Shown here: positions 35,801 to 44,775 of the stretch, in pieces
How positions within the stretch are numbered: position 1 is the first letter of the stretch
Layout of the letters: the number at the start of each line of letters is the position of its first letter
Made by a program: the position numbers and the translations under genes
Notes under the pieces: generated by a model
What the model saw: the letters and a program-made list of their open reading frames with translations, nothing else
What the model was told of the DNA's origin: nothing
Database searches by the model: none
Assembly (NCBI GenBank): GCA_022821545.1
Contig: JAJEDJ010000035.1
Coordinates: 19,629 to 83,628 of the forward strand
DNA: 64,000 bases
Direction: 5' to 3'
Source of the DNA: Caldilineaceae bacterium
GTDB lineage: Bacteria; Chloroflexota; Anaerolineae; Caldilineales; Caldilineaceae

Positions 35801-37447
35801 ATGGCACAGGCGCTGTACCGCAAGTGGCGCAGCCAGACTTTCGACGAGGTGGTAGGCCAGGAACACGTGACGACCACCCTGCTCAACGCGCTGCGCGAGG
35901 AGCGGGTGGCCCACGCATATCTGTTCGCAGGACCCCGCGGCACCGGCAAAACCTCTACCGCTAGAATCCTGGCCAAAGCATTGAACTGTACGGAAGAGAC
36001 GAACCGGCCTTGCAACCGCTGCAGCCATTGTACCGCAATCAATGAAGGCCGCATGTTGGACCTGATCGAAATCGACGCGGCCAGCAACAACAGTGTCGAC
36101 GACGTTCGAGAATTGAGAGAGAAAGTCGGCTTTCAGCCTAGCGAGTCCCGTTACAAAGTCTACATCATCGACGAAGTGCATATGCTCAGCACCAGCGCCT
36201 TCAACGCACTGCTGAAGACCTTGGAGGAGCCTCCCCCTTACGCCCGTTTCGTGCTGGCCACGACCGAACCCCACCGCATTCCCGCAACCGTTCTCAGCCG
36301 CTGTCAGCGCTTTGATTTTCGCCGCATCCCCGTTGCCGAGATCGCAGCCCACCTGACACACATCGCCGGCGAAGAGGGTTTCCAGGTTGAAGAGCCGGCA
36401 ATCTTCGCCATTGCCCGCAGCGCGCAGGGCTGTATGAGGGACGCCGTCAGCCTGCTCGATCAGATGACCAGTTACGGGGCGGCCGCGTCGCCGGATGACA
36501 GCCGGGCAATCTCCCTGGAGCAGGTGCAACAGGTGTTGGGCAGCGTCGCCGGCGAGACTGTAGCCGCATTTGTGGACGCATTGGCATCCAAAAACGTATC
36601 CACCGGCCTGGAGCTGATCCACGGCCTTCTCCTTCAGGGAGGAAGCCTCAATGAATTCGCAGCCCAGGTGATCGAGCATCTGCGGGGCGTGATGCTCGTG
36701 CAGATGGCAGGCGATAGCGCGTTGCTCGAAGACACCGCTCCGGATACCGTCCGGACAATAAAAGAGCAGGCCAAAGACATTGAGAATGCAGACACGCTCC
36801 TGGCTATCAAACGATTCAGTCAAGCCATGACTGAGTTGAAAGGCGGCTTCCAGCCTCAGCTTCCTCTCGAACTGGCGCTGGTCGAGCTCATCGAAGGCGT
36901 TAAGCAACAGGCGCCCGCGCCAGCGCCGGCGCAAGTGAAGACTCAACCGGCATCCCCCGCGTCGCCCCCGCCAGCCAGGACTGCCGCACAGCCTGCCGCC
37001 CGCTCCGTCAAGAGTCCCGTCCCCGAACAAACGCCTGTCGCATCTCTCGACGCCGAGGCCATGCAGCGGCTGAGAGACCGGTGGGGCGAATTCATGAACG
37101 CCGTACGCGACCGCTGCGGGCACAAACAACAAGCCTCTCTCCGCTCCATTCGGGATCTTGCAATCGGCGGGGATGCTGTGGCAATCGCCTTTGGAAATAA
37201 TGCGTTTTCCCAGAAGATGATCTCCGAAGCCAAGACCAGAGACACCATCTCCGGCATTCTGGCAGAGATACTGGGCCAGCAAATAAGACTCATCTGCCAG
37301 AGCGGCGAAAAGGCCACTATCCCTTCCACGACAGGGCAGGCTGTCGAAGAACCGCAGGTCGGAGGGCCCGATCCCCTCCTGGAGTACGCTGTATCGGAAT
37401 TGGGTGCCAAGGTCAACGACGGCCGCCGGGAAGCGGACCGACGTTAA
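35801..37447 (+). CDS. dnaX: DNA polymerase III gamma/tau subunit
   Basis: A 548-residue clamp-loader ATPase that opens the sliding clamp and couples polymerases to the helicase. Walker A GPRGTGKT at residues 44-51, the four zinc cysteines C63, C71, C74 and C77, the DExx-like DEVH at 124-127, and LLKTLEEPP with the sensor-1 region follow in the normal order. A Pro/Ala-rich linker near residue 390 precedes a C-terminal tau-like domain. ATG 35801 has AGGAG eight bases upstream and the canonical MAQALYRKWRSQTFDEVVGQ N-terminus. I see no slippery frameshift site to make a separate gamma form. It heads the dnaX-ebfC-recR cluster. Confidence 0.97.
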   Translation: MAQALYRKWRSQTFDEVVGQEHVTTTLLNALREERVAHAYLFAGPRGTGKTSTARILAKALNCTEETNRPCNRCSHCTAINEGRMLDLIEIDAASNNSVDDVRELREKVGFQPSESRYKVYIIDEVHMLSTSAFNALLKTLEEPPPYARFVLATTEPHRIPATVLSRCQRFDFRRIPVAEIAAHLTHIAGEEGFQVEEPAIFAIARSAQGCMRDAVSLLDQMTSYGAAASPDDSRAISLEQVQQVLGSVAGETVAAFVDALASKNVSTGLELIHGLLLQGGSLNEFAAQVIEHLRGVMLVQMAGDSALLEDTAPDTVRTIKEQAKDIENADTLLAIKRFSQAMTELKGGFQPQLPLELALVELIEGVKQQAPAPAPAQVKTQPASPASPPPARTAAQPAARSVKSPVPEQTPVASLDAEAMQRLRDRWGEFMNAVRDRCGHKQQASLRSIRDLAIGGDAVAIAFGNNAFSQKMISEAKTRDTISGILAEILGQQIRLICQSGEKATIPSTTGQAVEEPQVGGPDPLLEYAVSELGAKVNDGRREADRR

Positions 37448-37483
37448 ACCAGCAATTATCAATCTGCACCGGGAGTGAAACTG

Positions 37484-37891
37484 ATGGCGAAGAAGAAGAG
37501 AAATCGCAGAACCAGGAGCGGCAATAATCCGTTCGGAGGCGGCGCCCCCGGCATGCCTTCCGGCGGTTCAGTTGCCGGCGGCATGGGCGGCGATCTTGCC
37601 GCGCGTATGCGCAAGATGCAGGGTGACATGGAAAAGGCGCAGGAAGAACTGGCCGAAGAGACAGTAACCGGCAGCGCCGGCGGCGGCATGGTCGAAGTGG
37701 ATATGGACGGCCATCAGGCGGTCCAGGCGTTGAGAATCAAGCCGGAGGTTGTCGACCCGGACGACGTTGAGATGCTGGAAGACCTGCTACTGGCGGCGAT
37801 AGGCGACGCCTCAGAGAAGGTCAAGTCCCTCACAGAAGAGCGCATGGGTGGATTCGCCGACGGCCTGAACATCCCCGGCCTTGGCTTCTAA
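37484..37891 (+). CDS. ebfC: YbaB/EbfC nucleoid-associated protein
   Basis: A 135-residue DNA-binding protein of the YbaB/EbfC family. The core ([35 protein letters not shown], with the helix then strand layout) is intact, and the C-terminal helix with a Gly-Leu tail ([14 protein letters not shown]) is typical. The basic N-terminus ([11 protein letters not shown]) and Gly-rich stretch are longer than usual. GTG 37475 is an in-frame alternative start; ATG 37484 has GGGAG nine bases upstream. It sits between dnaX and recR as in most bacteria. Confidence 0.93.
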   Translation: MAKKKRNRRTRSGNNPFGGGAPGMPSGGSVAGGMGGDLAARMRKMQGDMEKAQEELAEETVTGSAGGGMVEVDMDGHQAVQALRIKPEVVDPDDVEMLEDLLLAAIGDASEKVKSLTEERMGGFADGLNIPGLGF

Positions 37892-37917
37892 TCCGGGACG
37901 CGCATCAGGATCACGCT

Positions 37918-38544
37918 ATGGCCCCGCTGGCACAACCTGTCTCCAACCTGATCGACGCATTCAGCCGCCTGCCGGGCATTGGGCCAAAGTCGGCCTCCCG
38001 GCTTGCCTATTTCCTGTTGCGCAGCGACGAAGAAATCGCGCTCTCGCTTGCCGCCGCACTACGGGATCTGAAGGCCGAGACATTGTTCTGCGGCCTCTGC
38101 CATAACATCGCCGACAAAGACCCCTGCCCAATCTGCGACAACGAACAGCGCGACCGGTCGATCATCTGTGTGGTCGAAGAACCGCTCGACGTCCAGGCCA
38201 TAGAGCGCACCGGATCCTTTCAGGGTCTCTATCATGTACTGCACGGCGCAATCTCGCCGGTTGAAGGCGTCGGGCCTGACGACTTGAAACTTCGGGAGCT
38301 GCTTAACCGGTTGCAGCCAGGCCATCCCGAAGAACAAGCGAATGACGGTGAAACGAAAGAGCTGCTATTGGCGACCAATCCGAACCTTGAAGGTGAAGCC
38401 ACCGCAATGTATATTGCCAGGCTCATCAAGCCCCTGGGCGTGCGCGTCACCCGCCTGGCGCGCGGTCTGCCAACCGGCGGCGATCTCGAATACGCCGACG
38501 AAATGACCCTGAGCAACGCCCTGGCGGGTCGGCTGGAAATGTAA
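37918..38544 (+). CDS. recR: Recombination protein RecR
   Basis: A 208-residue DNA-repair protein that helps load RecA with RecO (and RecF). The helix-hairpin-helix ([18 protein letters not shown]), the zinc finger with C58, C61, C70 and C73 ([17 protein letters not shown]), and the TOPRIM domain ([14 protein letters not shown], later [15 protein letters not shown]) are in order. The length is standard. It closes the dnaX-ebfC-recR cluster. Confidence 0.97.
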   Translation: MAPLAQPVSNLIDAFSRLPGIGPKSASRLAYFLLRSDEEIALSLAAALRDLKAETLFCGLCHNIADKDPCPICDNEQRDRSIICVVEEPLDVQAIERTGSFQGLYHVLHGAISPVEGVGPDDLKLRELLNRLQPGHPEEQANDGETKELLLATNPNLEGEATAMYIARLIKPLGVRVTRLARGLPTGGDLEYADEMTLSNALAGRLEM

Positions 38545-38584
38545 ACCGGCCAGGATTCGCCGCAACCCAATTTCCCGTATCGAG

Positions 38585-40321
38585 ATGGATGAACTGAGCG
38601 GCAAGCCGCAAGCCGGCGGCTCGCAGACGCACGTCAACTCCAACAAACTGAAGACGCTGAAACAGGCCTGGCAAAAGAACTCTCTTGGGCCGGTGGTGAG
38701 GCGCTTTCCAGAACGCAAGGAACAGTTCACGACCAGCAGCCCCTCCATTGTCATCCAACCTCTCTACACGCCCTCTGACGAGGCTTCGCATGATGGAACC
38801 GCCGAAGAATATCTGCGAAAACTCGGATTCCCCGGTGAATACCCCTTCACCCGCGGCGTACAGCCCAATATGTATCGCGGCCGCCTCTGGACCATGCGCC
38901 AATATGCGGGCTTCGGCTCGGCGGCAGAGAGCAACCGCCGTTACCATTACCTGATCGAACAGGGGCAGACGGGCCTTTCAGTCGCCTTCGATCTCCCCAC
39001 CCAGATCGGCTATGACGCTGACCACGATCTTGCCCGGGGCGAGGTGGGAAAGGTCGGCGTCTCCATCAGCAGCCTGGAGAATATGCGCAGGCTCCTCCGT
39101 GACATTCCCCTGGACAAAGTCAGCGTCAGTATGACGATCAACGCGCCGGCCGCGATCCTGCTGGCCATGGTCGTCGCCGTCGCCAAGGAGCAGGGCGTGC
39201 CGCCGGCGAAACTCCGGGGCACCGTGCAGAATGACATTCTCAAAGAGTATATCGCGCGCGGCACCTACATTTTCCCGCCTGCGCCCTCGATGCGACTTAT
39301 GACCGACCTGTTTCTCTATTGCGCCCAGCGCCTGCCCAGATGGAACACGATATCGGTCAGCGGCTATCACATTCGCGAAGCCGGCAGCAGCGCTGTCCAG
39401 GAGGTGGCTTTCACGCTCGCCAACGCCGTCGAATACGTGCAACAGGCGATTGACGTCGGGCTTGACGCGGACCTTTTTGCCTCTCAGATAAGCTTTTTCT
39501 TCAATGCCCACAATGATTTCCTGGAAGAAGTGGCGAAGTTCCGCGCCGCCCGCCGCCTGTGGGCAAAGCTGATGCGCGAGCGCTTCAAAGCGGACGACCC
39601 AAAGAGCTGGCGGCTTCGTTTTCACACCCAGACCGGCGGCAGTACCCTTACCACCCAACAGCCGGACAACAACATAGTTCGCGTTACGGTTCAGGCCCTG
39701 GCAGCCATTCTGGGCGGCACTCAAAGCCTGCACACCAATTCCAAGGACGAGGCGCTGGCGTTGCCTACCGAAAGGGCCGTCGAGATCGCGCTGCGCACGC
39801 AACAGATTCTTGCCGGTGAAAGCGGCGTGGGCGATGTCGTAGACCCGCTTGGAGGCAGCTACTACATTGAATGGCTGACCGACGAAATCGAACGCCAGGC
39901 TGGCGCCTACCTCGAACGCATTGACGAATTGGGCGGGGCCATGCAGGCGGTGGCAGACGGTTTCATTCAACGCGAAATTCAGGAGTCGGCATACACCTCC
40001 CTGCGCGCCGTCGAGAGCGGCGCGCAGACCGTTGTCGGCGTCAACCGTTACCAGGGCGGAACGGCGCTCCCCGAAGAGACCTTGCGCGTCGACGAGGTCG
40101 TGCAAAATGAACAGATCGCCGCGCTGACGGCCCTGCGCGCCGGCCGCGACCAGACCAAGGTGTCCGCCATTCTTCAGCGCATTGAGAACGCCGCGCGCAA
40201 GGCCGGCGATCCGCTCATGCCGCTCTTCGTCGAGGCCGTCGAAAGCGATGTCACCATCGGCGAAATCTGCGACGCGCTCAGGGCTGCATTCGGCGAATAC
40301 CAGCCGTCAAGCTGGGTCTGA
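38585..40321 (+). CDS. mutA: Methylmalonyl-CoA mutase, catalytic (N-terminal) subunit
   Basis: A 578-residue large-subunit protein of methylmalonyl-CoA mutase, which interconverts methylmalonyl-CoA and succinyl-CoA with adenosylcobalamin. The TIM-barrel landmarks are clear: [21 protein letters not shown], then [18 protein letters not shown], and near the middle [19 protein letters not shown] with the catalytic-region histidine, then [10 protein letters not shown]. The B12-binding domain (D-x-H-x-x-G) is absent, so that subunit must be coded elsewhere (split enzyme). The methylmalonyl-CoA epimerase gene follows 58 bp later, giving two consecutive steps of propionate metabolism. Confidence 0.95.
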   Translation: MDELSGKPQAGGSQTHVNSNKLKTLKQAWQKNSLGPVVRRFPERKEQFTTSSPSIVIQPLYTPSDEASHDGTAEEYLRKLGFPGEYPFTRGVQPNMYRGRLWTMRQYAGFGSAAESNRRYHYLIEQGQTGLSVAFDLPTQIGYDADHDLARGEVGKVGVSISSLENMRRLLRDIPLDKVSVSMTINAPAAILLAMVVAVAKEQGVPPAKLRGTVQNDILKEYIARGTYIFPPAPSMRLMTDLFLYCAQRLPRWNTISVSGYHIREAGSSAVQEVAFTLANAVEYVQQAIDVGLDADLFASQISFFFNAHNDFLEEVAKFRAARRLWAKLMRERFKADDPKSWRLRFHTQTGGSTLTTQQPDNNIVRVTVQALAAILGGTQSLHTNSKDEALALPTERAVEIALRTQQILAGESGVGDVVDPLGGSYYIEWLTDEIERQAGAYLERIDELGGAMQAVADGFIQREIQESAYTSLRAVESGAQTVVGVNRYQGGTALPEETLRVDEVVQNEQIAALTALRAGRDQTKVSAILQRIENAARKAGDPLMPLFVEAVESDVTIGEICDALRAAFGEYQPSSWV

Positions 40322-40379
40322 TGCAGAAGCAACCACAGGGTCCGGCCTTTCTGCAACAGATTCAAGGTGAGGAGTAAAG

Positions 40380-40823
40380 GTGGATTCTTCAGAGACACTG
40401 CAACTGACCGACGCCCGGATCGACCACATCGGCATCGTCGTGCAGGACCTCGACGAAGCCCTCTCCACCTACTGCGGCATCCTGGGCTTTCGTCTTCTGG
40501 AGCGACTTGAGGCGCCCGACCATGGCGTCGAGATCGCGTTTCTTGACGCCGGCAACAGCACGATTGAGCTTCTGTCTCCCACGGATAGAGAGAGCGGTAC
40601 GGCCCGCTTTCTGGCACGCCGGGGCGAAGGCAGCCACCACGTCTGCTTCGCCGTGCCCGACATAACGCGCGCCTTGGAAGAGCTGCGCGATCGCGGCGTC
40701 CGCCTTATCGATGAAACCCCTCGACGGGGTGTCCACGGACTTGTCGCATTTGCCCACCCCCAAGCCGCGCACGGCGTGATGATCGAACTGCTGCAAAAGG
40801 ACCCGGCGCAACGGCTCGAATGA
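40380..40823 (+). CDS. mce: Methylmalonyl-CoA epimerase
   Basis: A 147-residue VOC-fold epimerase that converts (2S)- to (2R)-methylmalonyl-CoA so that the mutase can use it. It begins IDHIGIVVQDLDEAL (the first metal-binding His), contains a second metal His region in SHHVCFAV, and ends with Glu in GVMIELLQ. GTG 40380 follows a GAGGAG ribosome-binding site five bases upstream. The last four bases overlap the next gene (ATGA). Placement directly after the mutase supports the assignment over other VOC families. Confidence 0.92.
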   Translation: MDSSETLQLTDARIDHIGIVVQDLDEALSTYCGILGFRLLERLEAPDHGVEIAFLDAGNSTIELLSPTDRESGTARFLARRGEGSHHVCFAVPDITRALEELRDRGVRLIDETPRRGVHGLVAFAHPQAAHGVMIELLQKDPAQRLE

Positions 40824-41629
40824 CTCCACCCCGATTCGGCCAACCCCCCACAGTTGGCACGCAACTCTCACACTGGAACGACCTCATCGACGGCCACTTG
40901 GCGGCCAGCCGGCCCGAAGAGGCCATCCCATTGATTCGCGTTATCCTCAAACGCCTTCCCCGCCACCTGCCCACCTATTTCCGATTTCTCCAGGCCATCT
41001 GGCTCTTACGCCGCTGGCAAGAAGGCAGGGACTGGGCGCTGCGCCTGCTTGGGGCCGACCCCGGCAGCGAACTGGCCTGGGCAGTGCTGGCCAGGGACGC
41101 CGAAGCCGGCGGCAACTTGACAAGGGCACAGCGGTACTGGACTCTGGCGCTCGAAAACGCGCCCTACAACCGCCCAATCCGTCAGGGGCTGTCGCGCACG
41201 CTTTTGCGCCAAAAGCGCCCTCTAATGCTAACGCGACCTGCCCTGGCGACCTTGTATCGGATGGGCAGACGCTGGGACAGGGCCATTCGCGTCTACACAA
41301 AGCTGACCGAGGAGCAGCCAGGCCGGCTCGACTACCAGAGCAGTCTTCTCGAAGCCGTCTGGCACGATGGCAGGACCGAGGAGGCCCTTCACCTGGCCCG
41401 TCTCCTGGTCTCGCTCAATCCCAACCTGCTTCTCGGCTGGATCGTCTCTGCCCGAATCGGAGATGAAGACGACAAAGCGCTGGCCAGGGCGCCGCTTGAA
41501 GCCATGGACCCTGATGGCGAGTACGGCGCCAATCGCTTTGCCGACAAGAATTCCTTCGCCTTCCCAACCGACATCTCCGTCTCGCCCGAAGAAGCGGCCC
41601 TGCTGAAGGCCGCCCGATCCTCCTACTGA
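40820..41629 (+). CDS. TPR-like repeat protein, unknown function
   Basis: A 269-residue soluble protein of helical hairpins resembling TPR units (LAASRPEEAIPLIRVILKRLPRHLPTYFRFL; RMGRRWDRAIRVYTKLTEEQPGRLDYQSSLLEAVWHDGRTEEALHLARLLVSLNP). No catalytic residues or signal are seen. It is translationally coupled to the epimerase gene by the ATGA overlap, but its part in the pathway is unknown; such proteins usually act as adaptors. Confidence 0.72.
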   Translation: MTPPRFGQPPTVGTQLSHWNDLIDGHLAASRPEEAIPLIRVILKRLPRHLPTYFRFLQAIWLLRRWQEGRDWALRLLGADPGSELAWAVLARDAEAGGNLTRAQRYWTLALENAPYNRPIRQGLSRTLLRQKRPLMLTRPALATLYRMGRRWDRAIRVYTKLTEEQPGRLDYQSSLLEAVWHDGRTEEALHLARLLVSLNPNLLLGWIVSARIGDEDDKALARAPLEAMDPDGEYGANRFADKNSFAFPTDISVSPEEAALLKAARSSY

Positions 41630-41833
41630 CCACCTGTGGGACAGACCCGGATGCTGCCGCCCTCCAGCTATCGCCGCATTGTCAGTTTTTTTGTCGATCT
41701 GTCTGGTCTGCGGTAGGCTGCTGCACAGGCGGTACGGCCGGGACCGTCACTGTCGACCAGGCCGGGAGCGAGCGCGAAACCATCCTGGCGTGACCTTTAC
41801 TCCGGCTTTCCCGGCGCAGCAAAGGAGTGATCA

Positions 41834-42847
41834 GTGCTTAGTCACCAACAGTTGAAACAAGCTCTGCTGGATTCATTGCAGAATGATGAGGACATTGCAG
41901 TCATTCAACCGCCCGCTATCGGGCAGACCGGGCGGCAGAACGAACTGCTAATGTTCATAAAACCGGAGATCCTGGCAATAGAGGATCGGACTTGCCTTGG
42001 CAACGCCATTGACTTGATCTGGGCCAAGCTTTCCGAGTTTAATGCCTCTGTAGCCGGCACTGTCCTGGTCGGCGGCCCGGCACTCGAACGGAAAGAAAGC
42101 ATGGACCGCCACTACGGCGCAATCAACGTCCTGTCCAAGACCGCGTCAGACGGCCTCGACGCCTCCGACCGGGGCAGCGTCTACGACGCCCTCGCCGTCT
42201 CTTCTGCCGACTACCCTCTTTACGGCGGGCATGAATTCCTGGACGCCCATCCCTCGTTTACGCCCGCCAGTTTGGACAGCCTCTGGTTTACAAAAAAGGC
42301 GCACAAGATCCGCTCCGGTTTCTACGTCCAGGCTTATGAGGAAGTGGGGGAGAAGTTCATTCTCGTCAACGGCTTCCACCCCGCCCAGCTGGCCCATTTC
42401 ACCGAGCCCTCCCATCGCATCGCCCTCATGCTCCTCCATTCCGATACCGGCTGGGCAGAGCTGCGCGACCAGATGATCGGAGATACGTTCCCGGAACGCG
42501 CCGTATCCGGCTCCATTCGCGGCGACCTGCACGCCAGGCCGGCCCACTTTGGCTTTGACGAAGTGACAATCGCAAACAACGGCGTCCATCTCTCGGCCGG
42601 CCCCTTTGAGGCCATGTTTGAAATCGCCAACTTCTTCGGCAGCCTGGTCGGGTCCGATATCTCCTCCACACGGCCCCGAATCGTCAAAACGATGCAGGCC
42701 GCAGGGATATCGCATGGTGATGCCTACAAGGCTTTGGAGAATCCTGAAATAGACGGCGGCGGCGCCGCGACCGATCTGTTCGACGCCACGGAACACATGG
42801 ATACGGAGGCCGCGGTCGCGCTCTACCGGTCCAACGTCGCAAATTGA
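41834..42847 (+). CDS. Large divergent nucleoside-diphosphate-kinase-like protein
   Basis: A 337-residue protein with split NDPK motifs. ELLMFIKPE at residues 37-45 matches the first NDPK strand, HYG at 93-95 the next landmark, SGSIRGDL near 227 the T/S-I-R-G-D loop, and NNGVHLSAGPFEAMFEIANFF (H252) the catalytic histidine segment, in which H phosphorylation carries the transferred phosphate. A typical NDPK is about 145 residues; here about 85 extra residues lie between HYG and the RGD motif, and 40 follow at each end. It starts at GTG 41834 with AAAGGAG upstream. An NDPK with a regulatory insertion, or an enzyme of changed specificity, is plausible. Confidence 0.72.
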   Translation: MLSHQQLKQALLDSLQNDEDIAVIQPPAIGQTGRQNELLMFIKPEILAIEDRTCLGNAIDLIWAKLSEFNASVAGTVLVGGPALERKESMDRHYGAINVLSKTASDGLDASDRGSVYDALAVSSADYPLYGGHEFLDAHPSFTPASLDSLWFTKKAHKIRSGFYVQAYEEVGEKFILVNGFHPAQLAHFTEPSHRIALMLLHSDTGWAELRDQMIGDTFPERAVSGSIRGDLHARPAHFGFDEVTIANNGVHLSAGPFEAMFEIANFFGSLVGSDISSTRPRIVKTMQAAGISHGDAYKALENPEIDGGGAATDLFDATEHMDTEAAVALYRSNVAN

Positions 42848-42908
42848 ACGCGTCTCCTGCCTGACGCTTCAGCGCCGCCGGCCGGACCCGTTTGCCTCGC
42901 TACTCCCG

Positions 42909-43325
42909 CTACAGGATCTTCAGCACGACGTGGGCGTCGCTCCATAGCCCTTCCAGGTCGTATCGGCGCCGCGTCTCCTCCGTGAACAGATGCAAAATGA
43001 CATCGCCATAATCGGCCAGGAGCCACCCTCCGCCTTCTTGCCGCAAATCGTGGACGTTCAAGGGCCGCGTCTTCTCTTCGATCTGGAGTTGCTCCCACAA
43101 ATCATCTCGAATCGCATTTGCCTGCCGTTCATTGTCCACACTGCCCAGCACAAAATAGGTAGAAATGCTGGTCTGATCGCTTACGTCCAGTAAGACGATG
43201 TCCGCCGCCTGCTTCTCTTCAATGATTTCGACGATTTTCCGCGCCAGTTCGTTGCTGTTCAGTTGAACCTCCCTGTCAGAACTTCGCTCAGAGTCGGTCT
43301 TACAGTATATCACAGGACAAGGCAT
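42909..43325 (-). CDS. rsfS: Ribosome silencing factor RsfS (Iojap family)
   Basis: A member of the RsfS/Iojap family that binds ribosomal protein L14 and blocks subunit joining when nutrients are short. The core (KIVEIIEEKQAADIVLLDVSDQTSISTYFVL, then GGWLLADYGDVILHLF and RRRYDLEGLWSDA) is full. The start is uncertain. ATG 43325 is the outermost candidate, but an extended -10 (TGATATACT, minus strand, 43304-43312) lies inside that extension, and GGGAGG followed five bases later by CTG 43262 fits the usual N-terminus, so translation may start with CTG at 43262, giving about 117 residues. Confidence 0.9.
   Translation of the reverse strand: MPCPVIYCKTDSERSSDREVQLNSNELARKIVEIIEEKQAADIVLLDVSDQTSISTYFVLGSVDNERQANAIRDDLWEQLQIEEKTRPLNVHDLRQEGGGWLLADYGDVILHLFTEETRRRYDLEGLWSDAHVVLKIL
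43304..43312 (-). promoter_or_regulatory. Extended -10 promoter element for rsfS
   Basis: On the minus strand TGATATACT gives a TGn-extended -10 (TATACT at 43304-43309). Transcription would start near 43297, upstream of the GGGAGG at about 43268-43273 and the proposed CTG start at 43262. No -35 is clear, as is common for extended -10 promoters. Confidence 0.4.
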
Positions 43326-43642
43326 CTCTGTGGGGGCATTCGACTCCGCTGGAGCCGGAAACGCGTCCTCTTTCCTGGGGACTCTACTCTAATTCTCCCC
43401 CGTGCATAGCCGGACTCCCCTATTTCCTGTTCCTTGCTTAGGCGCCGCGATGCGCATATAATGTGGCAGAGTTGTCTGAGGGCGCACTTAACTGATCAGC
43501 TTGTCACGATTGCGTCTCAATGAAGTAAGCGCTCGTTGATCTGAACTGTCAATCGGGCCAATCTGTCGCACTTGGCAAACCCGTTCCTGTCGGCCCAGTC
43601 ACTTTGGTGAGGTATTTCTCGCGTAAGCAAAGGAGAGTCCGA
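43326..43642. other. Intergenic region upstream of the nucleoside transporter operon
   Basis: This 317-bp stretch holds no gene I can support. It contains the predicted promoter at 43434-43462 and then a leader of about 170 nt with no riboswitch fold that I recognise. Confidence 0.55.
43434..43462 (+). promoter_or_regulatory. Predicted promoter of the BMP transporter operon
   Basis: TTGCTT at 43434-43439 and a perfect TATAAT at 43457-43462, 17 bp apart. Transcription would begin near 43469, about 170 nt before ATG 43643. Confidence 0.55.
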
Positions 43643-44716
43643 ATGAAAGCATCCCGCCCGGTGAAATTACTCGTTTTTTTGACAGCGCTTGCGCTGCTGC
43701 TCGCTGCCTGTCCGGCGCCGATGCCCGCAACCGATTCCGGTTCCGGCGCTGCCGGTACCGCCGGTGATATGGCGGGTGAGTTCAAGGTCGGCCTGGTGAC
43801 CGACGTCGGCCGCGTGAACGACCGCAGCTTCAACCAGTCTGCCTGGGAGGGCGTTGTCGCAGCGGCCGAAGCCCTTGGCTTGGCCGAAGATGACATCAAG
43901 TACATCGAAACGCAGGATGCCAAGGACTACGCCGACAACATGCAGCAGTTCATCGACGCCGGCTATAATGTCATCGTCAGTGTCGGATTCGCGCTGGGTG
44001 ATGCAACGACCGCCGCAGCCCAGGAAAACCCCGACGTGTTTTTCATCGGCGTGGACCAGTTTCAAGGCGAGGCCATGTCCAATCTGGCCGGCCTGATCTT
44101 CAATGAGGACCACTCCGGTTACCTGGCCGGCGTCCTCGCCGGCAGCCTGTCCAGGACCGGTACCATCGCGGCAGTCCTCGGGACCGATCTTGTTCCCCCT
44201 GTCGTGGCCTTTAACGAAGGCTACATCGCCGGCGCCAAGTCGGTGAACGCCGACATCAACGTCATCTCCACCTACCATCCCGGCGAAATCTCCCAGGCCT
44301 TTGTGGATCCCGAATGGGGCGCCGCCACCGCCAAACAGGCTTTGGACCAGGGCGCGGATGTTATCTTCGGCGCCGGCGGGATTACCGGCAACGGCGCTTT
44401 ACAGGAAATTGCCACCGCTGACGGCGCAGGTGAGACCGTCTTCTGCATCGGCGTCGACACGGACCAGTGGAATACCGTCCCGGCCGCCCAGCCATGCCTC
44501 GTTTCCAGCGCCATGAAGCTGATTACGCCAGGTGTTGTCGAACTGGTCACCATGGCCAGCGACGGTGAGTTCCCCGGCGGAAACTACTTCGGCGACGCTG
44601 ACCTGGCTCCTTTCCACGACTTTGACGATATGATCGCCCAAGAGCTGAAGGACCTGCTCGAAGAGACAAAAGCCGGCCTCATCGATGGCTCTATCGACAC
44701 CGGATACGGAAACTGA
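43643..44716 (+). CDS. BMP-family (nucleoside-binding) ABC transporter lipoprotein
   Basis: A 357-residue substrate-binding lipoprotein. The signal ends in LLAAC, the lipobox, followed by a Ser/Gly linker. The BMP/PnrA fold starts FKVGLVTDVGRVNDRSFNQSAWEG, and DNMQQFIDAGYNVIVSVGF, FIGVDQFQG and AVLGTDLVPPVVAFNEGYIAG follow. Members bind purine nucleosides or similar ligands outside the membrane. ATG 43643 has AAAGGAGA nine bases upstream. It is the first gene of a four-gene transport operon with two permeases and a double ATPase. The exact ligand cannot be read from sequence. Confidence 0.95.
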   Translation: MKASRPVKLLVFLTALALLLAACPAPMPATDSGSGAAGTAGDMAGEFKVGLVTDVGRVNDRSFNQSAWEGVVAAAEALGLAEDDIKYIETQDAKDYADNMQQFIDAGYNVIVSVGFALGDATTAAAQENPDVFFIGVDQFQGEAMSNLAGLIFNEDHSGYLAGVLAGSLSRTGTIAAVLGTDLVPPVVAFNEGYIAGAKSVNADINVISTYHPGEISQAFVDPEWGAATAKQALDQGADVIFGAGGITGNGALQEIATADGAGETVFCIGVDTDQWNTVPAAQPCLVSSAMKLITPGVVELVTMASDGEFPGGNYFGDADLAPFHDFDDMIAQELKDLLEETKAGLIDGSIDTGYGN

Positions 44717-44775
44717 CAGCGCCGCCGCACTCAGTCTCAGAAATCTGGAATCCCCCGGCCGGATAGCACGCCTTC

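Noticed and set aside
35657..37462. A 601-codon open frame on the minus strand opposite dnaX
   Set aside because: It is the shadow of the well-conserved dnaX frame, has no ribosome-binding site or recognisable motif, and is Gly/Cys/His-rich as expected of a GC-rich antisense frame.
38978..40105. A 375-codon open frame opposite methylmalonyl-CoA mutase
   Set aside because: It lies fully inside the strongly conserved mutase gene on the other strand and shows no domain.
43470..43642. The 170-nt leader of the BMP operon considered as a purine riboswitch
   Set aside because: I could not find the paired loops and conserved core bases of the purine aptamer, so I do not call it.
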